DNA of 64,000 nt from Costus lasius (lineage: Eukaryota > Streptophyta > Magnoliopsida > Zingiberales > Costaceae): contig CM050447.1 of the NCBI GenBank assembly GCA_027563935.2, forward strand, positions 12,926,501-12,990,500, written 5' to 3'. Below are positions 22,853 to 35,058 of this stretch, piece by piece; the first letter of the stretch is position 1, and every line of letters begins with the position of its first letter. The notes below the pieces were generated by a model. That model made no database searches. It saw nothing but the letters and a program-made list of their open reading frames with translations, and was not told where the DNA came from. The position numbers were made by a program, and so were the translations under genes.

Positions 22853-22863
22853 TCCTATAAAAC
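22853..22863 (+). promoter_or_regulatory. Probable TATA box of the first NHL gene
   Basis: CCTATAAAACG lies about 70 bp before the ATG at 22931. This leaves room for a start site near 22885 and a short C-rich leader. The position fits the intronless gene downstream. Confidence 0.5.
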
Positions 22864-22930
22864 GCGCCCGTCCCAACTCGCACCCACCCGCTCACCTCTC
22901 CGCGTCTCATCCACTCTGCCCCCTGCTTCG

Positions 22931-23680
22931 ATGAGTTCCTCCACCGATCCCAAGCCCGTTGTCACCGGCTATCCCTACCCCGCTCCGCCGCCGCCGCCGC
23001 CGCCCTCCTACTACTATTCCAGTGGGGCCCCGCCGCAGACGCACTACTACCCTCCACCGTACGCCCCTGCTCCTCCACCCCGCCACAACACCACCTTCCT
23101 CCGCCGCCTCCTCTCTATCCTCGTCGCCATTTTCGTCATCATCGGCCTCGTCATCCTCATCATCTGGCTGGTCCTCCGCCCCCACCTCCCTGAGTTCACC
23201 GTATCCTCCGCTTCTGTCTCCAGCTTCAACCTCTCCGCATCGCAGCAGCAGCTCTCTGCTGACTTTGATATCAACCTCACCGTTCATAACCCCAACGGGA
23301 AGTTGGGCATCTACTGCGATCGCGTCGCCGCCGCCGTCCTCTATGAGTCTGATACGCTTTCAGAAACTTCTCTCGCGCCCTTCTATCTGGAGAAGGGGGA
23401 AACCACCCCGCTCCGCGCTCGGCTCGTCGCCGCTGCAGTGTACGTGGATCCCGATGCGGTGAGGGGGATCACTGACCGTAGCCGGGTTGATGGGATCATG
23501 GGATTCCATGTCAGGGTTTTGGCGTGGGTGAGATTTAGAACAGGGGCCTGGAGAACGAGGTGGCATTCGTTGAGGGTTTACTGCGACGATCTCCCAGTTG
23601 GATTCAGAAATGGAACAACTGCGGTAGCCACGGGCTACCTAGTTGGCCCTGCACCAAAGAAATGCATGGCTAATATCTGA
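22931..23680 (+). CDS. NDR1/HIN1-like (NHL) protein with LEA_2 domain, 249 aa
   Basis: A single-exon frame. Residues 1-50 are rich in Pro and Tyr (a run of seven Pro at 19-25). A basic RHNTTFLRRL precedes one membrane helix at about 60-82 with the family hallmark WLVLRP after it. A LEA_2 domain covers about 95-215 and contains VHNPNGKLGIYCD. NHL proteins are single-pass, mostly plasma-membrane proteins linked to pathogen response and senescence; the bulk lies outside the cytosol. The cytoplasmic Pro/Tyr-rich tail is found in one subgroup. Length is normal and there are no breaks. Third codon positions are very GC-rich. A second NHL gene lies 10 kb downstream in the same orientation but is only distantly similar. 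The exact target of this member is unknown. Confidence 0.93.
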   Translation: MSSSTDPKPVVTGYPYPAPPPPPPPSYYYSSGAPPQTHYYPPPYAPAPPPRHNTTFLRRLLSILVAIFVIIGLVILIIWLVLRPHLPEFTVSSASVSSFNLSASQQQLSADFDINLTVHNPNGKLGIYCDRVAAAVLYESDTLSETSLAPFYLEKGETTPLRARLVAAAVYVDPDAVRGITDRSRVDGIMGFHVRVLAWVRFRTGAWRTRWHSLRVYCDDLPVGFRNGTTAVATGYLVGPAPKKCMANI

Positions 23681-26608
23681 GTAAGTTTTCTGTAGCAGTC
23701 AATTGGTTTTCACATCTTTTTTACTTCATATTGCCGTATCATTCTTGCTATGATCTATTGGCGATAACCACTTGTAAATCAACCTGAAAATCAAAGCTAA
23801 AGTAAACTTTATAGTGACGGAGTTCAAACTGACGAGGTCACTCAAGTTAAAGAGTTTAGGATAGCACATGATATTTGAAGTCAATGGATAGCACAACTTA
23901 GTAGAACTTTATACTCCGAGGATTACTTTTTGGTTTTTTTTTATTTGAGGTAAAAGCGTATGCGTAATATTTTTAATTGATTTGCAAACCCACTCATCTA
24001 AGCTTTTCTATGTACCTTATAAGATATGTCTCTTATACATTAAGTTTCTTTCTTTTATATAATCTTGAGAATCTCCTTAAGCATAGGGTTTCTACGGGCT
24101 ATCTTTAGTTTCATTCCAATAATTTGACTCTTCTGTTCTATGATATAGTTTTAGCTTATGATGACAGATATCTATGCTTATTATGTATGTTTGCATTTAT
24201 TATAGTGGATACTAGAATGTAATCATGTTATGGTGATTCCTAGAGAGGGTTAGTTGATTATTAAACAAATGGTAACCGTTGTTTGATTTCAAAAGAGAGA
24301 TGTCGAGCAGTGACATACACCACTATCAAAATAAATGGTGTATGAATCTTGATGTATTATATAATATTTGATGATAGCGGTACGTCAGGAGTTGGCTACA
24401 ATAACTGGAGATTGCTACTAAGACAAACTTCCTAAAGAAGTTATTTGCAAATGGTTGGTTGGGAAACATGCGAGGCATAGATGTTTAAGTCCCTAGCAAA
24501 AAAAAGCCTTTGGGAGAGAAGCTCTTATAAGAAGGCTCTCAGGATAGGGCTCTTAGGAAAAAGTTGAGTAAAATGAATTCAAGACAAATCTAAACAATTA
24601 CCACATGATTCTTAGTGGCTACAAGACCCATTGGCATTTTATATTTTTGATCCATGTGTGGCATTCCTCAAGTTCATAATCAAGATACTGGCCAATAATC
24701 TTATATGGTGTAGAGTAAAGTCCAATGCTTGATTCTTGGATTTTCAGGACCATAATATATCTCTTGCGACATTAGGAGGAATTTAGCTGTAGTGAAACCA
24801 TTTTGAATAGCTTACCAATGTCAAGTTTTTTTTTGCCTTATGTAATAATCGCCAATTCAAGTTTGTTTAATTGTGATGGAAAGGCCTTTGGATCAATATT
24901 CATGGTGCTTGGTCCATCCACTAGTTCTTCTACTGAAACCAAAAAGGCTATTGATGTCATGTTGTCTGCCTACATGGGCTATATGAATTTTGGTGCCTCT
25001 ATGTATATTTGTACTTTAGCTCATTCAATGCATGGTTGATGTCCATCTTGTCGCACTCTTACTACTATTGACTTTGTCATTATTTGTTTCAAATAGAGGT
25101 CATTCAACAAGCAACATTAAAGCAAATCAGACATCTTCCTTGAAGGTGTACTAAGTCCTTGAAGCGCGAATAGTCGCCTCCATCTCAATGCTCTCAACAA
25201 CTACATCTTCATGGCCTTCATAGGCATCGGGCTTTGTTGCTTGTTGGTTGAAGTCTTCATACTCTTTTGTTGTTTGCATGCATTATAGTGGTGGCAATTC
25301 TCATACATGCTAACATTCAGGATTAACATTGTTGCCTTTAGGTGTTATAGAATGTTGATTATGATGAATTTAGTAAGAGAAATTTGAGAGTTTGAGAGAG
25401 TATGAGAGTGTTGTGAGTGAAATTAGTAGACTATGGAAGTTTATATATAGAGAAGCCCCTATAAGAAATAAATCCAAATGGCTAGAGTAGAATCTATCTA
25501 TTTAGAATTTTAAAAAGCTCTAATTGCTAGGAATATTATTGTTGAAATTGGTACTGGTCGATACTAGTGTGGTTTGCAACAGAGCCACATGGTACCATGG
25601 TATTGACTAATGGACCCGGTTTGCATTGGGTCTATGTGCTTATCTATCGTTGGATTGGTTTATACCACCCATATAGATCGTAACTTTAATCCATGCTTCT
25701 TAGTAAGTTTACGGGAAGAAAAATGAAAACTAATATTCGATGAGAATTATGTATGTGCTGGTCATGCTAAAAGAAAACCTAATATAAATTTATAGGAATT
25801 ATGCCATAGTATTTCATTAACTTACTCTTGCTTTGACAAACAATGGTTAGTGCTCAGTGCTACATTGCATATAGATGGCCTTTTAATCTGCTGTCATGGG
25901 CAATGGCAAGTAATCAAGGACCTAATTGTTAAACTCTTAATTTTAGATTCTTAGAATCATGAGTGAAAGATCATGAATATATGAGGATATGTGATATGAA
26001 TTTACATTAGAAATGTGTGATCTTGAGATGAAGGGAGGTGATTGTGAGTGTTCAAACTTCAAAAATATCATAAAATCAAATAAATTCATCCTGCTGGATT
26101 ATGATTCTCATTCTGTATAGGAAATTCATGTTTGTCAACAGTTGGGCAGTACTGTGAAAATTAGAAAGAACTAAGCAAGCTGTGCTTTGGGATTTGTTAA
26201 TCGTATAACGATTGTCAGTGCGCTATTAGCTTCACCTTCGATTTACCTATTTGGCTTTGATGCATAAAATTTATTGCCTAGAGCGTACCTTGTATGGAAG
26301 GATCCTTCATCAACAGATATTCTGTAGTATGACTTGGTTTGGCTAGATGTTAGATGTTTAATCTGAGTTTAGTTGGCTTAGATATAGATTCAGCATATTA
26401 CTTATAGTATGTCTCCACGAAAATATCAATGTGTCAAAAACCAAGAACAACTAACGGACTGGCTAATGGTTTTGGCTTACATCATTTTAAAAATTCTAGA
26501 ATGTGGGTTGGATTAGTTAGTTTTCATAAGATTTGTTAAAATCTCTATTAGAGGCTGGATTTATCAATGTTTCATATTGATTGCGACAAGGCTAGGCTGC
26601 TTATCATT

Positions 26609-26752
26609 CTATAGAATCTCCTTAGATTTGTCGACATCCAGATCATTGTCAATGGCATTGGGCACTTCATAAACTTCTTCGGATACCCAATCTCCATCAG
26701 TTATTCTATTGGCTTTGTGGGTCACGTTCCACTGAGGTTGACTAGTTTGCAT
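26609..26752 (-). other. Short unrecognised open frame, 47 aa
   Basis: ATG to TAG on the minus strand. The product contains WNVTHKANRITDGDWVSEEV and VPNAIDNDLDVDKSKEIL, with codon use that looks more like protein than its neighbourhood. It is acidic and hydrophilic. I recognise no family. It may be a remnant exon of a lost gene or chance. Confidence 0.2.
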
Positions 26753-29390
26753 ATTCCTTTTCCCTCCTCTTATTTACTCTTTCTCTCTCTCTTTTTTCTT
26801 CTTTCTTTTCGGTCACTGTCATATGTTATTTTTGCAAATGAATTACCATGGGTTTTCCATCGTTTCAAATAAAAAGCTCAGATGCTGGTTATTATATCCT
26901 TTTGGACTTTCTTGGTCTGTTCATATCCACCAGTTATCGTATATGCCAGCCAACATCAATGGAAACTAACTCTCTGTTCTCTCCTCGTCAGCTTTGGGTA
27001 AAATATTTGTCACTGTCATACCAACCTTGTCATACCAGGAATTTCAAGAGTTTATGTGGCATCAATTTACCCAATATATTCACAACAAAAAGCAGGCTTT
27101 TCTCTCGCAACAATGAGAACGAAGAGCGTCAAGGCAGAAAAACTTAGCATGGTTAACTGTGTCAAATTTCATTCGCCGATGCTAAATTGTTTCGTTACTA
27201 TTTTTTTATTTCCGGTAGTTATTGATCTGTTTGACATGTTCCTAGTGGTTTTAACAAAAAATTTCTAGGAAAAAGGAACCTGTCAGCTTTGGTGTTGGAT
27301 ATGCTGGAAGACAATGAACATATCTATTTGGCAAGTAAGTTGATTGCTTGAGCATGCTCTGCAACCATATATAGGTAAAAAAAGTTCACAAAGTTTGTTT
27401 TATCATATGTTCTAATGTATTTCCGTGTTAACCTGGAAATCCTATTGTGAAGTGATTAAGGAGCTTCCAGCTGCTACAGATGTCGTTCTAGTAGGTACAA
27501 GAACGACTCATCCTGAATTTTTGGAATAATAAAGCACCTTGTTTTAAGCAACTGCACTATTTTGTGATTAAAGAAATTTAGATAGTGAGCGAATTTTGAC
27601 ATGCACACACAGCTTTTTGAATTTGAATTATTTACGTTTCTAAAGCTTTTTTCATGAATTACAGATAAGATATGCCCATCTAGAAAAAAATGATGACTAT
27701 GGTGCAATAGGAGTGATTGAATGTTATTTAAGAGATTAATTTGGTCTTTATAACATAAATTCTCAGGTGCCGTGTAGCAGCTTGCTTATCCAAATCTAGC
27801 TGATTGAGAGGTTTGGTTGTTAAAATGATATTACTGGTTGGAGTTGTAACTTATTGTATCTGGTTTATCATTTGGGTTGCCTTTGACCAACCTGGAACTT
27901 TTGCTGGAAAGTTAAGCAGAATTGGTCTGAGGTTGTGGGAGATTAATTATCTGATTCTCTCTATTTGTTTCATTAAAAGCTAGATTGCTGGAAGCAGAGA
28001 GAACCAATTAACTGAAGACGTTATTCAAGAGTAGTAGAATATTGGTTTCAGGTACTCTGGGAAGAAGTGGAAATCAATTTATTTCTTGGAGCCTTCCTGG
28101 GCAAATATGCGTGGGAGTTCATTCCTGGATGAAATATATATAAAAATCAATGGAATAGAGCACTTGACATGTTGCACACAAGCCAGACCTAGTGACCCTT
28201 TCTTGTAAAAACTGGTGCTCTCTAAACATAATTTGATTTTAGGGATAGTTATGCTATCCGGTCAGTAGATGGTGTTTTGGTATCTTCTGTTGACTGTATG
28301 TGGTGGAAGAATCTGGCCACTTCCCTGCATAATTGCGACAGGTAGTCTTCCTGTGCTGTCGATAGTGGGTACCCGATGATATAGACATTCTACCAGATTC
28401 TAAAATTCTTACGTATGCCATCATCTCAGTGGTTGCCCTTTCCAATAGCATCATTTTCTTGTGATTAGAATGATTAGTCAAAAATGTTGCAGGACAGTAA
28501 CTTGTATCGCTGTTCTGGAACTTGGTTGAGAGGTGAGAGGTTTGACTCATCTGTACCATTTCGTTGAATGCTGGTTACTTACCTAGCCTAATCGTTGGAA
28601 TTCATTTCTTATATTAAAGTTCAAAACAAGGTCAGCAGACTTTGCGTGCGCGTGGGTTTCGTTCCTCTTATCTATTCTCATATGGTTGTGCTGAAAGAAG
28701 GTTGAGAAGTTGATTGCATAATATTTAAGTGCAGGAGCGAATATATAGTGTAGTATTTTCTCTTGCTGATGTAGACAGTGGAGTTATTAGTAGTTGGTCC
28801 GCTGAGTCTATCAAATGACGACAACTTGGGCCCTTGCAATTCATTTCTGAGGAGGAAAAAAATTACATATAAATCTTGCATTGGCTAGAAGAAAAGTAAA
28901 ATCAATATCTTTATGATACATGTGAGAGGCTCATTATAAATCGAGAAACACTAGCCATAAGTGATTATACCACATGAATATGTGTCAGCTTGTTCGAGTC
29001 AAACTTGTCATCATTCATTAGATAAGACTGCCTAACCAATTGAGAACCTTTGATTAGTTTGTATCGTTTGTTTGATTAGGATTGCCTACTTACTGGATAT
29101 CCTTGAATTGGGCAATTGGATTGAGCAATGTTGACTGAGTTTTCCTCTTACACGAGGATGTCTTAAAGTTTTATGAATATAATGACTACTTAGTAAATAT
29201 ATCCATCTTGAGGTATTTTAGATATTCTTTTAAGCTAGGGTTGCCTTTTGATGAGTAAAAATAGCGACCATATTTTGGGAGGCGATAATGCGAGAGAGAC
29301 AAACTAGAAAAAGGAAAAGAGAGACATTTGGATAGCTTCCGATCGAGTGGACAAATAGAGTAAAACATTGTTGGATGAAGCTAAATTTTT

Positions 29391-29527
29391 GTAGGCATGT
29401 CGAAACTAATATGGTTGATGACTATAGTTTTTTATCTTTTTTGTCTTGTTTGGTTTTTGTAGGCATGTCGAAGATTAATATGGTTGATGACTATCGTTTT
29501 TGTATCTTTTTTGTCTTGTTTGGTTTT
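29391..29527. repeat. 68-bp tandem duplication
   Basis: GTAGGCATGTCGAA...TTGATGACTAT...TTGTCTTGTTTGGTTTT occurs twice head to tail with a few differences. Confidence 0.85.
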
Positions 29528-30753
29528 CATTAATGTGGGTGATGGCCATGGTTTTAATTGTGGTCCAAGAATAAATTATTCTTGATATCAAAAAGGAGGT
29601 TTTCACGTTTTTTGCGTTTGTATTATTGCTATGAATTTCTTATTCATTTAGTTATTGGTGGTATTTGCTCAATTTGTGTTTAATCTTGCGAATGAAAAAG
29701 TTTGCTTGGGTTGTATATTATTATGCTAGGCAACTTATTTGGTGTCACAATGCATTTGTTGCCGGCCTTCTTCCACGACAGGCCAAACCACGTGATAGGG
29801 TTAGGCTAAATAGTTGGACTAAAATAGCTAAACTTATTTATGTTCCTTGGTTGATTTGAATCATTTGGGCACCTTAACTAGGTTAGATTGGTCAATTGGC
29901 TTTCCCCCATTTGATAATCTCTCGGACCACCGGTTGTCTTATATTGTTTCACTAGCCTTGATTGTTAAATCAGATTGGAATCCTTCAAACTTTTTAGATC
30001 GTATCGGACAGTTGAACTAAGCTGAATTTGTTGATTATGTGAGCCACGCCACTAGCTTAAATTCCCTAGTTGAGTTAGATCAATTGACTTGATAGGATCC
30101 CTCTACTTGGCCAAACTGATTGACCAGTCCGGACCCGGAGTTAGGTAGTTCCACTTTCTTAACATGGACTGCTTAACGTGTTTTGATCATTTTACTAGCC
30201 GAGACACTTGATTAGTTCAGGTTGCTCAAATCTCTTTGATTGTTTGACACTTCATTGACTCAATTTCACTGGTGAGTCGAAAACAAGTTGCTGTCCAATT
30301 ATATATTACAGAATCGACCTTTGCAAGTCTTTCTTCGTCTTTTGACCCCAAAGCGCACACCTTTTTTCTATATCTGCAACAGGTAGCATTATCAATGACA
30401 TAACGTGTTCCCTTCTGCACCGAGGATATGACCCCTCGAACGCTAGTAAGAACAATTTCTAATTTACAAGATGTCTCTCAAACTTAATGACAACACATGG
30501 GCGTACAGGTAAACACAATTTTTATTTAAAAAATGGATTTAGATTAAATTACTTCAACAGAAATATGATTTCCTTGTCTCTATATGGCTTGATACTTGGT
30601 GACCTACGTAAATGTTCCTATGCTTGTGTCTCTACTGTGTGTTTAAGTATGCCCATAGTGGAGTGAGTGGGTAAGCCATCCCTTTGGGCGAGTGGGTAAG
30701 CCATCCCTTGGTATGGCGTGTGGGATATGATAAAATAGGAGGGCGAAGGGAAG

Positions 30754-31136
30754 AGATGGCTTAAGCTGGGTACCCACTCAAGGCCGAAAATTTGGGTCCT
30801 TAATTTGGACCCAAAAAATATTTTTTTTAATTTTTTTTTAGAAATGTTGTATGTCTTGTAAGCTTTCCAATAGTATTAATATTGAGATATTTTAGATCAC
30901 TTATACGTATGAAATACCTTATATAAAAATCAGTTTTTTTATATTTTAAAAAAGTTTTATCTTATATGTAATTTTGTATAGGGTATTTCATACGTATATG
31001 TGATTTAAAATACCCTAATATTAGTACCATTAGAAAGCTTACAAAAAGTACTATATTTCTAAAAAAAAATATTTTTTGGATCAAATTTAAGGACTCAGAT
31101 TTTTTGGCCCTGGGTACCCAGCTTACACCATTTCTT
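30754..31136. mobile_element. Hairpin MITE, possibly Mutator-type (383 bp)
   Basis: The two halves are inverted copies. The left reads GATGGCTTAAGCTGGGTACC, and the right, on the other strand, AATGGTGTAAGCTGGGTACC. The similarity continues through a GGGTCCTTAAATTTG-type block and the GTATTTCATACGTAT region. The flanks CGAAGGGAAG (30744-30753) and CGAGGGCAAG (31137-31146) agree in 8 of 10 positions, compatible with a decayed 9-10-bp Mutator duplication. It has no coding content. Confidence 0.6.
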
Positions 31137-31466
31137 CGAGGGCAAGGGCATTCCAAATTTAAGACAGCTATGATAGCCTCCAGCGAAATAAACTAAAGCA
31201 GTGGTCAAGTTGGCGTGCGCTGGTTGCAAAGGGCCAAAGGTTGGTGGAACGTCACAATAGTGAGGGTGGTAGAAACAGACACCCTGCTTTCCCTCTTTCC
31301 ACTCCCATCTCCCTAAATCGAACCCCCAATTTTCTGGCCCATCTGTACGGTCGAAGAACGACCAAAACAAACGGTGCGAGTCTGAACTCTGAAGTGAATT
31401 CAAGTACTCTTAACTGCTGTGGAAAAAAAAAACGTACTCTTCACTGCTTCTTCCAGCGTGCTCTTA

Positions 31467-32778
31467 CGGTCTGTTTCAGTGGATGGAATGGAATAAAGAA
31501 AGAAAAGAAATGAGGATGGAATGGAAATAGAAAGGAAAGAAATAAATTTCTTTCCCTTTCATGCCTCGTGTTTCGGTGGTGAAAGGAAAGAAACATTTTA
31601 ATTTTGATCGGTCAAAATGTCTTTCTCTCCATCGCCAGGATCGTCGGCGTCTGCTGCTTCACAGGTCTTCCGCGGACGAGCTCGTCTTCCCCTCTTTGTC
31701 TCCATCGCCAGGATCGTCGGTGGTGAAAGGACGAGCTTCCGCGGACGAAGGCATCGAGATGGGAGAAAGAGATTTCTGCGGACGAGAGGGGAAGACGAGC
31801 TTCCGCGGACGAGCTCAGGCGTCTTCGGCGTATCCGCGGAGGGGCGGCAGCGAGCTCTGGCGGAGATGGGCGAGCGCAGCAAGCTCGGGCGAGATGGTTG
31901 GGCTGCGAGAGGGAAGAGGGGCAGCAAGATGGTGAGGGCCGAGGAGAAGAAGAGGGGCGGTGAGCTCGAGCGGAGGGGCAACAGTGAGCTCGGGTGGAGA
32001 AAAAGAGGGGCGGCGTCGCGGCGAGGTCGAGCGAGATGGGCGGAGAAGAAGAGGGGCGGCGAGCTCGGGCAAGATGGGTGGAGAAGAAGAGGGGTAGCGA
32101 GCTCGGGCCGACGGGCGGTGAGCTCGAGCATCGGGCTATTTTGGCGAGCTCGGGCGAAGGGCGGCTTGGACGAGAGGGGGCGAGCTCGGATGGCGGCAGC
32201 GAGCTCGGACGGTGGCTGTGAGCCCAGACGGAGGGGGCGACTACGAGCTCGGACAGTGGCTGTGAGCTCGGACGTAGCACGCAGCGAGGTCGGGAGATGG
32301 CGGCGAGCTTGGGGCTAGATCGAGAGGGCGAGTGGGGAGAGAGGCGCGGCGAGCTTGGACGAGAGGGGGCGAGCTCGGCCGACGGCTTTGAGCTCGGGCG
32401 AGAGGGGGCGAGCTCGAACGGCGGCTGTGAGCTCGAACCTGCCGAAGGCGGAGATGGGTCAAGGAGGCGACGGAGAGATCGGAGGGGAGGCGGGGAAGAG
32501 CGGAAGGGAGGCGGCGAGAGGGGAGGGGTGAGTGGGGAGATGGAGCTCGGCGAACGAGAGGAGAGGGGGTGAGAACACGGCGAACGAGGCGTGAACGTGG
32601 CAAACGAGAGAAAGGAAATATGATTTCCCTCTGATTTGGAGGGAACAGTTTTGGAGAGAAAGGAAAGAAATAATTGCTTTCCTTTCTCTCCATTCTTTCC
32701 TCTGAAACAAGCTAAATGGAAGGAAAGAAATTCATTTCTTTCCTTTCCCTCCTGATTTCCCTTGACTGAAACAGGCCG
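31467..32778. mobile_element. 1.3-kb non-autonomous PIF/Harbinger-like element
   Basis: The ends are CGGTCTGTTTCAGTGGATGG and, from the right on the other strand, CGGCCTGTTTCAGTCAAGGG. The duplication TTA borders both (31464-31466, 32779-32781). Subterminal blocks rich in GGAAAGAAA and its complement extend the inverted repeats. The inner ~800 bases are very GC-rich and carry roughly twenty diverged GAGCTCGG(G/A) units spaced 20-45 bp apart. No transposase is present. The long frames here on both strands come from this composition, not from genes. Confidence 0.8.
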
Positions 32779-33301
32779 TTAATTCTGTCCGCTGAACACG
32801 ACGCGTCGGTATGTCTGCCTGCGCTCATTCTCATGTCTCGATTAATTTGCTTTGCTCTCCTCTTTATAACCGCCAATAATCATGTGCCCACGCTTTCGAG
32901 TTCCAATTCCAATAACGAAAGCAAAAGGCAAAAAGAATAGTTATTTATTCTTTTTTAAAAAAGAAAGAAGCTTCCAAGCGCGTTACTACCGTCTCATCTT
33001 CTGGACCGTAGTGCTGACAACTCGGTCCTCAAGAATGCATTCAATGTTTTCTTTTATTCAATTTTAAATAAAAATTTAATCTAATTATATCAATATAGTC
33101 TCATTTTATAAATCCTTGCTCCAAAAATTAAACTTAAAAAATAAATAAAAGAAGCTAATAAAGAGAACCTTATCTCTCAAGCCTTTCCTAATCATCACTA
33201 ACTCGCGCACATATCACTGCATCACCTCCATATAAGCCATTTCCCCAACCTTCCAAGGCCATTTTCACCACACTTCCTCCTCACCTCAACTGCATACCAA
33301 G

Positions 33302-33934
33302 ATGTCGGGAAAGTCGTGCCACGACCACGGGGAGTGGTGCGAGATGCGGCGCCGGCGGTGGCGTGTGCTTGGTTGCATCCTCGCCACCATCATCCTCATC
33401 CTTCTCATCATCTTCATCGTGTGGCTTGCCTTGCGCCCCACCAAGCCGCGCTTCTACCTGCAGGACGCCTCGGTGCTGCAGTTCAACTACACCGGCCCGC
33501 CGGCCAACCTCCTCACCACCGTCCTCCAGGTCACCATCGCCTCCCGCAACCCCAACGACCGCATCGGCATATACTACGACCGCCTCGACGTCTACGCCGC
33601 CTACAGGTACCAGCAGATCACACTCTCCGTCAGTCTGCCGCCGATCTACCAGGGCCACAACGACGTCGACGTCTTCTCCCCCTTCCTGTTCGGCCCCAAC
33701 GTGCCGGTGGCGCCCTACCTCTGCGAACCGCTGAAGGAGGACCAGGCGGCGGGGTTCCTGCAGCTCCACGTCAAGATCGACGGCAGCATCCGGTGGAAGG
33801 TGGGGTCGTGGACGTCCGACCACTACCGCCTCTTCGTCAATTGCCCTGCCTTTCTGACCTTTCAGAACAGGGGGCCCGGCGGGGGCGCCACCGTCAAGTT
33901 CCAGCAGATGACCTCGTGCAGCGTCGATGTCTGA
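33302..33934 (+). CDS. NDR1/HIN1-like (NHL) protein with LEA_2 domain, 210 aa
   Basis: A single-exon frame. The short cytosolic head (residues 1-22, MSGKSCHDHG..., ending RRRRWR) is followed by a membrane helix at 23-44 and the hallmark WLALRPTKPRFYLQDASVLQ. The LEA_2 domain includes FNYTGPPANLLTTVLQVTIA and SRNPNDRIGIYYDRLDVYA. A possible TATA box (CATATAAGCC, about 33229) precedes the ATG by about 70 bp. Length and order are normal for the NHL10/NHL3-like branch, whose members are implicated in defence signalling at the plasma membrane. The N-terminus lacks the Pro/Tyr-rich extension of the NHL gene at 22.9 kb, and the two share little beyond the family core. They are not a recent tandem pair. 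The gene is intact and GC-rich. Confidence 0.93.
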   Translation: MSGKSCHDHGEWCEMRRRRWRVLGCILATIILILLIIFIVWLALRPTKPRFYLQDASVLQFNYTGPPANLLTTVLQVTIASRNPNDRIGIYYDRLDVYAAYRYQQITLSVSLPPIYQGHNDVDVFSPFLFGPNVPVAPYLCEPLKEDQAAGFLQLHVKIDGSIRWKVGSWTSDHYRLFVNCPAFLTFQNRGPGGGATVKFQQMTSCSVDV

Positions 33935-35058
33935 CGGCTGCCCGCAACGGATTGTCCTCCGGCTCCTATCCTTATTATCAAGTTCTTTTCCGTTTAACCC
34001 TATTTGGTTTCAGTATTATAGGCACAGAAGTAACTGAGGAGGAGGAGGATGAGAAGAATAATTGCAGGTCTTAAGAATCAATTGCTGTTTAAACTGGAAG
34101 GCAATTGTTAATATTAAGAATCTTCAATGTACTATTTAACTATCTGAAAATTCTCAGTGTAGCATTTCATTATATTTTAGCGACCTGTGTGTGGAAACCG
34201 TGGATTGAAAGGAAGGAGACACCAAATTGGAAGAGAAAAGACCGCGTCTACCAGCCACGTCTATCCACTTGTCTGTTATTGACGCAGTCAGTAGTTCTGT
34301 AAATATATATATATATAGTTTATGCAAAAAGCTATTGCTTCTTAAGTGGCAAAATTTAATGTCTAAACCAGAACAATTAATGAATCAAAAGCTGTGCGTA
34401 GTAGACAGGAGAGACGACGGAACGTTTGGCTAATTAAAATTGCAGAAAAGTGAGGTAGTATTAAGTAGAAGTTTCTTGACTTTTCATTAATTCTACATCA
34501 ATCTGTTCATCCGGTTGAATGGCGAGGCCTCAAAAGGAGTTAACCAAAGGAATTTGCATGCAGATATATACGTCGTGATCACATCGGGAATCCCGCGTTC
34601 CCGACTTTGCAGGGCATTGGAATAACTCGAAAGCAGTGCAACAAAAAGGGCACAAATCAGTAATCAAAAGTTTGCTGAATATTCGATAAATTTCTTAGAC
34701 TACTCTTGATTGTGTGTCGTGTGATGGAGAAAGAAAGGCCAACTATGCCGTTCTCTAAATTATTATAAAATAAAATGACTATAAGTGAAAAGTGAGTACG
34801 ATGACTATGATTTGCATGAAAATGGGCCTCACTGGACTCTACATTTCTAATTGGGCCGTATTTGGGCTTGGACATGAGCTAAGCTAAGTTTGATGATGTC
34901 TACATTGACATTGACATTGATATCAACTTTAATATTTGGCCTTGGGCCCGCCTCTGTCCGTCGCAGAAGACGGTAGAAGATTCTTCCTCCGATGCCGACG
35001 GAAGATCCACGATAAGAGGGATTGTGCCACTCGTCCCACGTGAGTTAGGCAACCAGCC
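33935..35058. other. Intergenic, promoter side of the ORANGE gene
   Basis: No gene is seen. A seven-codon upstream open frame (34992-35015) lies in the probable 5' leader of the ORANGE gene. Confidence 0.5.

Larger units (their letters stand above)
23681..30753. other. Long intergenic stretch without a recognised gene
   Basis: It is AT-rich with stops in all frames. Items noted are a 47-codon frame on the minus strand (26609-26752) and a splice-bounded open segment on the plus strand (27269-27337, TTCTAG before and GTAAGT after). There is also a 68-bp tandem duplication at 29391-29527 and a short duplication of GAGTGGGTAAGCCATCCCTT at about 30665-30710. None identifies a known gene. Some of this may be untranslated or non-coding transcript. 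Confidence 0.5.

Noticed and set aside
31561..32710. Open frames of 120-233 codons on both strands
   Set aside because: They are products of the GC-rich repeat array inside the PIF/Harbinger-like element at 31467-32778.
33281..34074. Long frames overlapping the second NHL gene, including 252 codons on the plus strand
   Set aside because: They are alternative frames of a GC-rich gene; only the 33302-33934 frame has the membrane helix and LEA_2 motifs.
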